Source: Rhabditophanes sp. KR3021
Taxonomy: Eukaryota > Nematoda > Chromadorea > Rhabditida > Alloionematidae
Reading direction: 5' to 3'
DNA: 64,000 nt
Assembly: GCA_963281155.1 (NCBI GenBank)
Contig: CAUJLY010000001.1
Span: forward strand, 5,084,001 to 5,148,000
A model generated the notes under the pieces. The model did no database searches. It saw only the letters and a list, made by a program, of their open reading frames with translations, and had not been told where the DNA came from. Of this stretch, positions 23,543-33,362 are shown piece after piece (the first letter of the stretch is position 1; each line of letters starts with the position of its first letter). The position numbers and the translations under genes were made by a program.

Positions 23543-24888
23543 ATGAATAGAAAGATGTTGCTGAGAAGAGCAACACACGCTGGTTCATGGTACTCTGATA
23601 ATGTCCAAGAACTTTCAGCCAACTTGGATAGCTGGCTTAATGGAGCAGGGGAGAAAAGGGAAGAATATGGAGCAAAAGCGATCATTTCTCCGTATGTTTT
23701 GTATATTTAATTTTTATTAAATTTAAAATTTAGACACGCTGGTTATTCTTATTGCGGAAAGACTGCTGGCTACGGATTCAAACAAATCGATCCCTCAACT
23801 GTAAAAAGAATTTTTATTCTAGGTAATAAAAAAGTTTACTCTTAAAAATCCAATTAAGACACAAAAACATATTAATACATCATAATGTGCTCTTCATATT
23901 CGCATTCCGAGAGGTCCTTCAGCATTAATTGGCCAACTTGTGGGTTCATGTTCAAGACCAAATCTAAAGAAGACTTCCACTTTAGTTTAAATAAAACATC
24001 TATTGAGGCGATCTTGAGCTCTAAAATTAATAAGAATGATTAATTACGTTAAATTGATCTCAATATATACGTAAATAGCCTGAGCTAACATTCAAATTTC
24101 GAAGTATTAAAGAGTGTTGGCACGCAGTCTCTTTAAATTTGATACTAAATATAATTAGATTATGCCAAATATGAAATGAATGGCAGAAAATACTGATCTA
24201 AAACCTGATTTTTATTCCAGGACCATGCCACGTTAAGTACTTCAAGGGTTGTGCACTGACATCTTGCACACACTATGAAACACCTTTGGGAAATATGAAG
24301 GTGGATTTGGAGGTCAACGATGAATTAGCAAGCAGTGGGCATTTTTCAAAAATGGAGCGTAACTTAGAGGACCAGGAACATTCACTCGAGATGCAATTAC
24401 CTTTTTTGGCAAGAATAATGGGACAAAAGAAGTCATTTAGTGAATTCACTATCATTCCAATTCTCGTTGGCAGTCTTACTACAGATCACGCAGACACGTA
24501 TGGTTATCTATTTGAGAAATTCTTTAAGGATCCCAATACAATTTTTGTTATTTCTTCTGATTTTTCTCATTGGGGCCAACGGTTTGATTATTCCCCACAC
24601 AAAAAGAGTGATATACCAATTTGGAAGCAAATATCAAATCTTGATCACCGTGGAATGAGTGCAATTGAATCTTTGGATACTGCCAAGTTTTCTGACTACA
24701 TTAAAGAAACACAAAACACGATCTGTGGAAAGAATCCAATTATGATTTTGATGGAAACAATACGTATTGCCAAATTGCAAAGTTCTCTTACATTTTTGGA
24801 TTATTCTCAGAGTAATCAGGTAACGCACCCAAAAGAGTCCTCTGTAAGTTACGCTGCTGGCGTGTTGTTTTGTAAGGAAAGAAGATAG
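23543..24888 (+). CDS. memo-1: MEMO1-family protein
   Basis: Three exons: 23543-23691, 23734-23822, 24221-24888; 906 nt, 301 aa. MEMO proteins have a dioxygenase-like fold and bind copper or iron; in worms the protein limits NADPH-oxidase-derived reactive oxygen through RHO-1. Signature segments are complete: [13 protein letters not shown] at the N-terminus, [35 protein letters not shown], the [11 protein letters not shown] motif and [11 protein letters not shown]. The C-terminal [11 protein letters not shown] closes the fold. Intron 2 (23823-24220) is larger than intron 1 and contains the end of an antisense nuclease element (copy J). Identification is secure. Confidence 0.95.
23872..24010 (-). 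pseudogene. C-terminal fragment of GIY-YIG-family element (copy J) in MEMO1 intron 2
   Basis: Antisense to the host. The minus strand reads [20 protein letters not shown] then [12 protein letters not shown] and a TAA at 23874-23872. This aligns with copy D (SLNLVLSSNPQVTLQVALLI) and copy G (VLNPQVNSQVAQLILEDF, SECGYDEH). The nuclease core is absent, so this is a 5'-truncated copy. DNA similarity to copy G continues past the stop codon to within a few bases of the host 5' splice site. The stop codon lies 49 nt from that site. Confidence 0.6.
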
Positions 24889-25023
24889 ATAAAGTGGTGG
24901 GATGAAGTTAAATAAAGTGGTATCAGAGTAAAAATCAAGTGGTGTGAGGAAGTTTTATTTTACATATAATATTTGTGGAACCTATTAAATTTTTTATTAA
25001 ACAATTTATCCATTAAAATGATT

Positions 25024-25624
25024 TCAACATTTTTGTAAATAAACATTTGGAAAAGGTTTTTTCATGCCTTTCAACAATTGAACGGTCGCTTGGCCATTCA
25101 AACTTGTCTCATATTCAATCATTTTTCTCCAAAAACCAATATTAGGTGAAATGATCGGTCTAATAGCATTTATTTGTAGGTATGCATTTCTTAACGAAAT
25201 GTTTTGGATGTGCATCAAAGACACAATACTTAGAGTTGCTGATCTTGATACTCCCGCGCCACAGATGATGAGACATTTTTGATTCTTAAATTTTGATTTT
25301 ACATAATAATAAAGAGAGAAGTAAACTAACATTATCTTTTGCCTCCTTCACAAACTCGACAGTTTCCTTGAAATATTTTTCAATCCTGGCAGTATCAGAA
25401 TCATCCACAGGTACAAACAGGTACTTAACATCGGCAAACATTTTCGGATTAGGCATATTGGTTGAGTCAACAATATGCGTTATACCCAATTTCTTTATTT
25501 TGGGCTCACAAATACATCCGAAACCAGACAAATATAAATAAGGTGTTAATTCGGAAATGGACACTAATGACGTTTTAGAATTCATGACAACAACTGATGA
25601 TAATTTGGCTAAAAAGTGTGACAA
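25024..25624 (-). CDS. Dual-specificity protein phosphatase (small, DUSP14/18/21 type)
   Basis: Two exons, 25624-25331 and 25284-25024, joined in phase 0; 184 aa (an internal Met at 25585 is an alternative start). Cysteine-dependent phosphatases of this group dephosphorylate Ser/Thr and Tyr on kinases or other proteins. The fold markers are ITPYLYLSG-like SELTPYLYLSGFG, GITHIVDSTNMPNP, the general-acid loop VPVDDSDTARI and the P-loop CGAGVSRSATL (Cys-x5-Arg). The residue before the catalytic Cys is Ile rather than the usual His, which may weaken activation of the thiol. The distal HIQNISLRNAYLQINAIRP helix is typical of the group. The small size leaves no room for extra regulatory domains. 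Confidence 0.88.
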
Positions 25625-27712
25625 GTATAAGAATCAGCTGACGCTAACTCGCATTAAATCAACTAAAAGCAATTTCCTGTTTAAAATATGTCAGCTTTAG
25701 ATTAAAGTTTAAGCGATAACTTATTCGATTTTATTTATCAATGACCTGGGCATACGTTATAAATTGCTGTTTCAATTAATATATCTTCAAGTCGCGAACT
25801 TGTGCGAGGCGTGCTTGCGCTCCTATTGTTTTATAATAAAATGAAAGAAGTTTGGTATACTTGTATGCAGAGGATTGTTTATGACAAATAATTTGTGAGT
25901 ATGTAAATATTGTATAACATCATTCACATCAATGTTGCGCATACCTAAGAATATTTTTGTTTTTTTAATTAATGAATTTGAATGTTTGATCAATTTTTCA
26001 AAAACTTAATTTGTAATTGCTTAATTTAAAAAATGTGGTGAGTTGGCGAATAAAAAATATTATCATTTTTAGAAAATTATTGTTAAAAATAGTAACCATT
26101 ATACAATAGCCGACCTATCAATTACAAATGTCAGAAATTGTAAATCATATAAAAGATAACCTTCAGACGAATGTATTTTAGGCTATACCAAAGATGCCAA
26201 TTTACATTCTTTTTTTGCGAGTCAAGGAAATTATAATTACGTAAATTTAATAGAAATGGACAATTTGGTAAATGTAATGGAAATGGATAATTACGATAAT
26301 TCAATACAAATGTATAATTATTTTTGCCTTGATACAATGCCTCGTAATGGTTAATTAGTGTAACGATACTATTCATATTTGAGTACTTGATTTTATAGAA
26401 TATATACTTTGCTTGCTAAGCACCAATTAGATCTAACAAAAAAATGATCATTTTGAATATCAAGACAAGTGGTAATCGCAACATTTTTGTACAAATTCAT
26501 TCAATTTCAAAAATAATAAAGTGACAGTTGAAATGAAGTAATTTAAAAAGATTGAAGTTGATGAAAAGTTTAAGTAAATTCAAAAAATGGTATTTAAGCA
26601 ATTTGAAATGCAACTATTTTCAGATATCTTTTCCATTCTTTAAGTGGAATTTTTATAACGTTATATTTGTTAGCGAAACTCGAAAAAATATTTTATTATT
26701 GTACGTTACAATTTTATTGTTTTAGAGGTGATATTTTTAAAAGTTCTATATTATTTAATCCAAATCTATTTGTTAATATGCCATTTGCAAAGGTATCTCA
26801 AAATATTTTAAAACTAAAAAATATTTTGTCTTTCTTAAGTGCCTATGTTTATACAGATAACACCTACATAAACATTACTTTGACATTTAAGAATGTGAAG
26901 AAATCTCTTGGTGTTTAGTATCACGCTTTTAATTAAATAAACCATTTATAACTTAATATATCTTTTGACATTCACACTTTAAAGATATTTATAAAGAGCG
27001 AACAACATCATATGCCTTGAGATGTATTTTTGTCAATTTTCATAATGTTAATTTAATTGTGATCATGCATTTATTAGCACCCACCTCTCTCTATTCTTCC
27101 ACCAAATTGAGCTTACAAATACGAGGAAATTAATCATTCTTAGAACATATTGGTAATCATTATTTTACAATACACGTAAAGCAGTCCCCTATTTTCTTCC
27201 TAAAGATTTACACTTTTTCGAAAACCAAGATATTTTAATTCAATATGTACACTTCAACAAAAAGACATTTTTTTATCTACACACAAAATTCCTCGATAAT
27301 GTTTAAAACGATGTATAAGTTGTTTAGTGGTGCTCTTGCAATAATTACCAAAATTTGCATTTAATACATATCCACCTCATTTAATTGTCAGGAGCATCTT
27401 ACCGCGATATAATGATTCTCAATGATTCTCATTTCCGTCTATACAAAGGTGTATTACACATTGGAGTTAACAATAAAATGCTTTTTGTTAATTTTAAAAG
27501 TTTTCTTAATTTTAGAGAGTGGCGGACACACACTTTTTTGAACTGCTTGAAACCTTGAAGCTTCATTTTTTATCCACTAAAAAATTATACACACTTCATC
27601 AATCTTGGGTAAAAATTATTTCTACGTTTAAACCTCAGTCAACGTATATATTACACTTCACCATCACACTCTGATATTACCAATTATATTTATCGCAGTT
27701 AACACTTTCAAT
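25625..27712. other. AT-rich intergenic region
   Basis: About 2.1 kb with no supported gene. An 83-codon frame at 26667-26918 and an 81-codon minus frame at 26131-26376 have hydrophobic, low-complexity translations, no acceptable context and no recognised domain. They look like chance frames. The interval lies between a minus-strand and a plus-strand gene and should hold both promoters. Confidence 0.45.
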
Positions 27713-29028
27713 ATGGTATGTTTAAGTATCGTGCTGCCTCTTTAATGCCATTTTCTAGATCACGAAGTTTCTTCCAATTTACACTTTAATTTTTGTTCTA
27801 CTAAACGGGGTCCAAGAAAGCAATGCTGATGTAGGAGAAATTGGTTCCATTGATAATGTCCTCATAATTTCTGACCCAATTGTTTTGCCCTTTAACGGGA
27901 CAGAAAAGCCAATTGTGTTACCAATTAATTCTACAACCACCCAAAAACCAACGACTGCTTCCACAACAACCACAATTAAACCAAAAATTGAAGGATGGCA
28001 TTGCGGGTCTGGTGTATTCTTTGAAGCGATTGCTGAACATATTTCTGATACAAATTGCCCAGCGGGATCAAGTAATTTTTATCAAATATTATTTCATGAC
28101 GCATAATTTATTTTAGGTGAAGCTAATATTTGTTGCTATCATCACGACATTTGCTATGGCGAAAGACATGGTCAGGAATTATGCGATGATGCTTTTTGTA
28201 ACTGTCTTAATAAGCATGTCTCAGAACAAAACAATTTCACCAAGGGATGTAAACTTGTATCTGACTACTTTTGCAATACCGTCAGAGATTTGGGAGATGC
28301 TGCTTACAGAGCAAGTGAACCGAAACCAAATGTCACTGACGTTACAACTAAACTGACTACTACCACTGAAACTATAATTATTGAGACTGATCCTGTTGAT
28401 AATAGCGAAGAAGTAGACTTTCAAAGTGAAACCACACAACGAATTAATAAATGGCTATCTAAATTTTGGACATGCAAGGATTACGTTGGCACACATTTAA
28501 ATACATGCTTTACTAGTCATGAGGATTGTATTACTACAGATTATTTAGGTGTGAAAGACACTATTTGTACAATAGATTTTTGTGGATGTGCTGAAAATAT
28601 TGTTAAGTTCAAGCACAATCAAATTATTCGCGAATGTTTGATAGAATTGAAAAACACCTGCTTGCCGACTATCGAATCTTATTCTGAGACTGAGGTTATT
28701 TTAGATAATTACAATATAAGTGTAATGTATGACTTTATTGCTGACTACTCAAATGCAATTTATGGTGTCATTGTTTTTGTAAGTATTAGTGATGTCAGTT
28801 CAATTAATTCAATTTGGTTTTTTTCAGATATTGGCGTTGTTTTATTTATATTACAAGGGATATTTTAGATGTAATAATAATGCCAGATACCACATTGCGC
28901 CAAACGACAGCAGCCAAAGCATCATCCTTAACGATTTCAATATGGCTGAAGATCCATTCATGACAAGTCAGAAACTGAAAACCATTAATGGGTATGGAGA
29001 AATTGGAAATCAAAGTGGAAAGCAATAA
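27713..29028 (+). CDS. Phospholipase A2-like secreted/membrane protein (nematode type)
   Basis: Four exons: 27713-27715, 27759-28071, 28117-28778, 28828-29028; 1179 nt, 392 aa. Exon 1 contributes only the ATG, directly followed by GTATGT; exon 2 then supplies a signal peptide (ITKFLPIYTLIFVLLNG). After a Thr-rich linker comes a PLA2 domain. It has WHCGSGVFFEAI, the calcium-loop region, the active-site helix CCYHHDICYG (His-Asp pair intact) and CDDAFCNCL. A second Cys-rich block (WTCKDYVGTHLNTCF, CGCAENIV) looks like a degenerate repeat of the fold without the His-Asp pair. A membrane segment crosses the last splice (YGVIVF|ILALFYLYYKGYF), followed by a cytoplasmic tail. Similar two-block PLA2-like proteins are known in nematodes. 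Catalysis is plausible but unproven. Confidence 0.85.
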
Positions 29029-29094
29029 ATTGGAATGAAAGAAGTGAGTAATTTCAGTCAATCAAAGCCTTCAATTATGTCATAACTTATTAGA

Positions 29095-29295
29095 ATGCCA
29101 ACAAAAAAGTCACTAATTATTGCCGATTTTGATAAAACAATTGATGAAGAATGGCCCGATTTATTTGATCTATTTGTCATTATTCTTATGGCCACCCTTA
29201 TTAATCTTATCCTACCAATTACCTACCAATTATGTATACATCAGATTGACATATTTCAAATGAAAAAATGTTATGATACAATTTCCATCCTATAA
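29095..29295 (+). CDS. Short ORF with one membrane segment (doubtful gene)
   Basis: 66 codons from ATG to TAA. It is hydrophilic and acidic at the start (KSLIIADFDKTIDEEWPDL), then has one hydrophobic stretch (LFVIILMATLINLILPI). No family is recognised and there are no clear splice sites. It may be part of the 3' UTR of the PLA2-like gene or a small membrane protein gene. The rest of 29296-29891 is featureless AT-rich DNA. Confidence 0.25.
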   Translation: MPTKKSLIIADFDKTIDEEWPDLFDLFVIILMATLINLILPITYQLCIHQIDIFQMKKCYDTISIL

Positions 29296-29891
29296 TACCG
29301 TGTCCGCCTTTACATTATTTTAGGGCATGTAACTTCAAACATTCACAACATTTTATTTTTGTAGTTGCTTAATATTCTCTACATATTTTGTGGGTATCAC
29401 TTGTTATTATTATTTGCTAGCATTATGTAATTGTATCGCTTTAATCTAACATCATATTACCAATTTATTAATTGAATATTTGGTATATACTATTGTCTCC
29501 TAAATTAATATTAAATAATTTTGTTTTAAACGCCTAATTGAAATAGAAAATGTATTAAAATGATAAATAAATTGTATCTAAAATACATAATATGACTGAT
29601 TTTTAATAGTTTTAGATCTAACCTAATGAATATAAATTTAATAAATATCATTTTAATGAAAATTAATTGTCTACCAAATACAACGGAAATGCTCATAACT
29701 ATTGCGCATTAACCTTGCAGTTTATTTGGTTTTTTGCTGATCGCGTGTTGGTAAAAGTACTCACGGTATCATTGTATAAAGTATAAATAACTAAGAAACT
29801 TAATTTTGAGAACATTTCAGATTTATTGGTAATATTTGAAGGTAATTGTATCTTTTACAGCTGCAATCATTATTCTCCTATCTCTCCCACC

Positions 29892-30245
29892 ATGTATATC
29901 AAGCCAGGACCTTCCCAACATCAAAATTTACCAGATGAGGATGTTGTCAGCAGCTACTCTAACTACGTTAATATGAAAAATAAGGTATTTGATGATGATG
30001 TGCGAGGAAATGTTGAGTTTTTCTACCTTTTGTCATTTATTACATTGATCGTAAGTTGGTTGTTTTTGTTTATGTCAGTAAAATTACTTTTCCAGATCAT
30101 TGGTCTTATTGTCTTTTTGTTAATAAACGTCAGAGCTGTGTGGGGTAATGTAGGTAAGGATAACCACCGAGTTTACGACAACCGTGCAAATGAAGTTTTA
30201 ATGGAGACAGACGCGCATTCACACGCCCAGCCGGAAATTGTCTGA
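29892..30245 (+). CDS. Small single-pass membrane protein, unknown
   Basis: ATG at 29892 was chosen over upstream in-frame codons because it starts the soluble N-terminal part (MYIKPGPSQHQNLPDED). The frame is open throughout. However, 30051-30095 has GTAAGT at its start and TTTTCCAG at its end, with length 45 (a multiple of three) and no stop. If spliced, the protein is 102 aa with one membrane helix (YLLSFITLIIIGLIVFLLI); unspliced it is 117 aa with a longer hydrophobic region. The C-terminus is hydrophilic (DNHRVYDNRANEVL; HSHAQPEIV). No domain is recognised. A TTTCAG acceptor at about 29819 may mark a trans-splice site or an intron in the leader. Confidence 0.6.
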   Translation: MYIKPGPSQHQNLPDEDVVSSYSNYVNMKNKVFDDDVRGNVEFFYLLSFITLIVSWLFLFMSVKLLFQIIGLIVFLLINVRAVWGNVGKDNHRVYDNRANEVLMETDAHSHAQPEIV

Positions 30246-30504
30246 TGTTGAAAATGCCTAACATGGGTTGAACTTACCATTTGAATGATAATTTATGAGG
30301 GTCAATTGCATTGCTGGCTTTATTAACATTTCAATGCTATCTTATTTTAACAATTGCAAATTATTATTATAAAAAGTCAAAACTTTAATTAAAGAATGTG
30401 CTGTTCCAATTTATCAAAAATCAAAAAAAATAATTAAATGTACGAGCTTTACGAAATTATGAAATGTGTTACGAAATGAATTTTATTTAGATAATTATGA
30501 CCAT

Positions 30505-30576
30505 GGGGATATAGCTCAGTGGTAGAGCATGCGATTGCAGATCGTGAGGTCCCTGGTTCGAACCCGGGTGTCCCCT
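30505..30576 (+). tRNA. tRNA-Cys (GCA)
   Basis: 72 nt including the discriminator T, without an intron. The acceptor arm GGGGATA pairs with TGTCCCC. The D arm has GCTCAGTGGTAGAGC, the anticodon loop is TTGCAGA (anticodon GCA, Cys), and the T arm is CCTGG TTCGAAC CCGGG. A-box and B-box (GGTTCGAACCC) promoter elements are intact. A run of T follows at 30580, a Pol III terminator. A functional gene is very likely. Confidence 0.97.
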
Positions 30577-30942
30577 GATTTTTTGTCGTTTCCGTATTAC
30601 GATTTCCTGCTCCTCAAATATAATTTGCTTCTCAAAGCTAGATTACTTCTCAACTCTTAATTGCTTTCCAACGCTACACAAAATCGCTTCCCAGATATGA
30701 ATGACTTCTAAAAATATAAAACTTCCGAAAAATTGTTTTAAAATATATTGCTTTTCAACGCTTATAAAAAATGTACAATATGCCTAACCAATTCTTTTTT
30801 GTCGTTAAAAATTACTATTTTCTTTGACTAATATACATATATCAATGCACCAACTTAGCAAAATTGTGATTAAAAATGTTTATTATAGTACCGAGATTTA
30901 ATTGTTAAGAAAAAGGCAATGACAAAAGTATTATACGCAAAA

Positions 30943-33338
30943 TTAATAAACCAGGTCTTTCATTACAATTGCATTTGAAATAATATCACATAAATCCTCA
31001 CTGTAGAGGTCCTTCTGTGTTAATTTGTAGAGCTATAATTAAAGCGTTTATAAATTAAAAGCAAGATAACAATTACCTTTTGAATTGATGGGAAATGGAC
31101 AAGATCTCTCCATTTATCTAATTTCTCAGGCGTTCCTTTTATTTTTTTAGCCAATTTTACCATTTTACTTCCCTTGGCATCGTCAAATACACAACAAATT
31201 AAATTTTGTGAACCATCTGATATTCCAAAGTTTATTAGTGATTCTGATATCTATAAATAAGTACAAATGTATTCATGATGTGTTAAATGAGTTAAATACT
31301 CTGGATTTAAAATGTTGTGTACAAAAATAATTAAATTAGTCTTGACTTACATTTCTGGTTGGTGATAAGGAATATATCAACTCGGCTGCTAACGACCTTG
31401 TTGACATTCGGTTGTGAGCGGATTGCTGTAAAGTTCTATTTGCCGCTGCCAAAAGCACATACGGTTCAAGTACTAGTTCGGCTTTTATAAAAGCGGCATC
31501 GATGGCTCCTGTTCTGACAAGCTCCATTAGTTCTGGAACATTCTGAACATTCGTAAATAAGCAAACCCTCATACATCTTCTTTGCGTTATGTCATATGGA
31601 TCTGGTTGTATTTCGTACACGCGAGATAATCCTGATTTCATTCTCGAATAATGCCTGTAATAAAATTAATTTACTTAACGTTATAGTGTGATAATGTTTT
31701 GTTTGCTTAGCGGTAAAGTTTAACAGCTCAAAAAATGTAACAACACATTTGAAAGTAAATATTTTTAAATTACATCTCAATGAAATTTGATTCCATTTTA
31801 CATACCAAATTTTCCTTGCTACGACATATTTAAAAGATTATAGTTTTGTGAACGTTAGAGATGATGATTTGGGAAATAAGAGCGGTGAATTTATTTTATT
31901 TGAAACAGTCAGATGTTTATCAACAAACATCCTCAATAATTTTAGAAAGTATGCAAGAGTAACCTTCAATTTCTTTAAAGAAATTTTAACAATTGTTGTA
32001 CGTAAATTACATCATCACATAAAACTCAAAATTGTTAAAAGCCTTGCGCATTTGCGCAAAAAAGACAAATGACATGCCCCGTAAATTTCTAATTTTATAA
32101 TCAATAAAGAAATATGACTGACAGGGTGTATTTGAAGAGTTAATGGTGTTTGGAAAGAATAGGTAGCATTGCAAAGTGGCAATATGATAAAGAGGTTCCA
32201 AATAATGATAAAGTAAGTACCTTTGTCTAGTGTATATCTAAGCACTAATGTAAAACATTTTATATATGCACCCAATAAATATATCTAAGAAAGCAAAAAT
32301 GGAAGTTTATTATTTGGTCTGGTTAAATAAAAATGTATTATTTTGGTAAAATTGACAGCAACATCATATAAAATAGAAATAGGATAGAATTAGAAACATA
32401 AATAGGGGTGTTGTATAGTTGCAATTATGTATGATAAACTAATATTATTTAAAACTTTTTATCTATCTGGGTAATTTTTTTATTTCCTGCTAAAAATTTA
32501 TAATGGGTGCAATTTTGATGGAATGGAAATTCAAAGAGAACAATTATCAGATTAATGCTGATATCATCAAAAATGCATATCGTCATATTATTAAAACTGA
32601 GTATTCTTTTATCATCAGTATATCATATTATTAAAACTATTAAGAATAAGTATTATCAAAGTTTTACCAGCCCGTTATAAAATAATTTGTCAAGCGCATT
32701 CCTTTTTTAAAAGATTGAACGACTAAACATATGCATCTTACACTTTTATTCCTTGGTCTATTGACGAATTCTCGGTGGTAAAATAAATATACAATTATAT
32801 CGCTCTGTCACAATCTCATGAATCTTTTATAGAGGAGTTTTCTGTGAATCATTTTTTAGCAACCAAAAAATACTAACTTTAAGTTATTTAAAAAACAGCC
32901 TTGTTTAACTTTGTCTAAAATAATAATAAATATTTGTCATGTTTTTTATCTATTTTGAAACTGTTTTAAGTAAAAAATAAAGTAATAAATACATACTTAT
33001 TTTCACAACAGTTGAAAAGAGCACGCTTTGGTTCAATCACAAAGTGCATTATATCAAAGAAGAGAAGTATAGTAGTGCATTTATCATTAACTTATAATTT
33101 GTTTTTAGGAAAAAGTATATAATTGCATTTGTAATAATGAAGATCTAATTAAAACTTACTTCCTTTGTAAAAAGGCAATTTCAGCCATCAATTTGGATTT
33201 TGATTTCGCTTTTTCTAGCTTGGCAGGCAATAAATAAGGAGATAACATCGTAGTGGCAAAAGACTGAGTGCTTTTAATATATGATGATTTAGAACTTACG
33301 CCAATATGTGTTTCGTTCGTGTTCGTTAATTGACACAT
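30943..33338 (-). CDS. TPRKB / CGI-121 (KEOPS subunit), possibly with an N-terminal extension
   Basis: Core exons are 31654-31351, 31250-31078 and 31033-30943. The core protein from Met at 31641 aligns end to end with CGI-121/TPRKB, the PRPK-binding subunit of KEOPS that makes the t6A modification of tRNA. Signature segments are ELMELVRTGAIDAAFIKAEL, LEPYVLLAAANRTLQQ, TRSLAAELIYSLSPTRN and ISESLINFGISDG. An acceptor (TTTTATTACAG) precedes 31654. A minus-strand exon at 33338-33160 (ATG at 33338, CQLTNTNETH...AFLQRK) ends in a GTAAGT whose phase fits 31654 exactly, giving QRK|HYSRM. So the gene may encode a 64-residue extension across a 1.5-kb intron, or 31654 may be a trans-splice site. Exon 31250-31078 lacks one base in an A-run near 31140, which breaks the frame (KLAKKIK...). 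Confidence 0.75.
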
Positions 33339-33362
33339 GCTTTGTACGATTGAGTTGATATA

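Noticed and set aside
26667..26918. 83-codon plus frame
   Set aside because: Low-complexity hydrophobic translation in AT-rich DNA with no context for a gene.
31848..32072. 74-codon plus frame inside the putative TPRKB intron, antisense to the host
   Set aside because: Position and orientation would fit another intronic element, but the translation shares no motif with the family.
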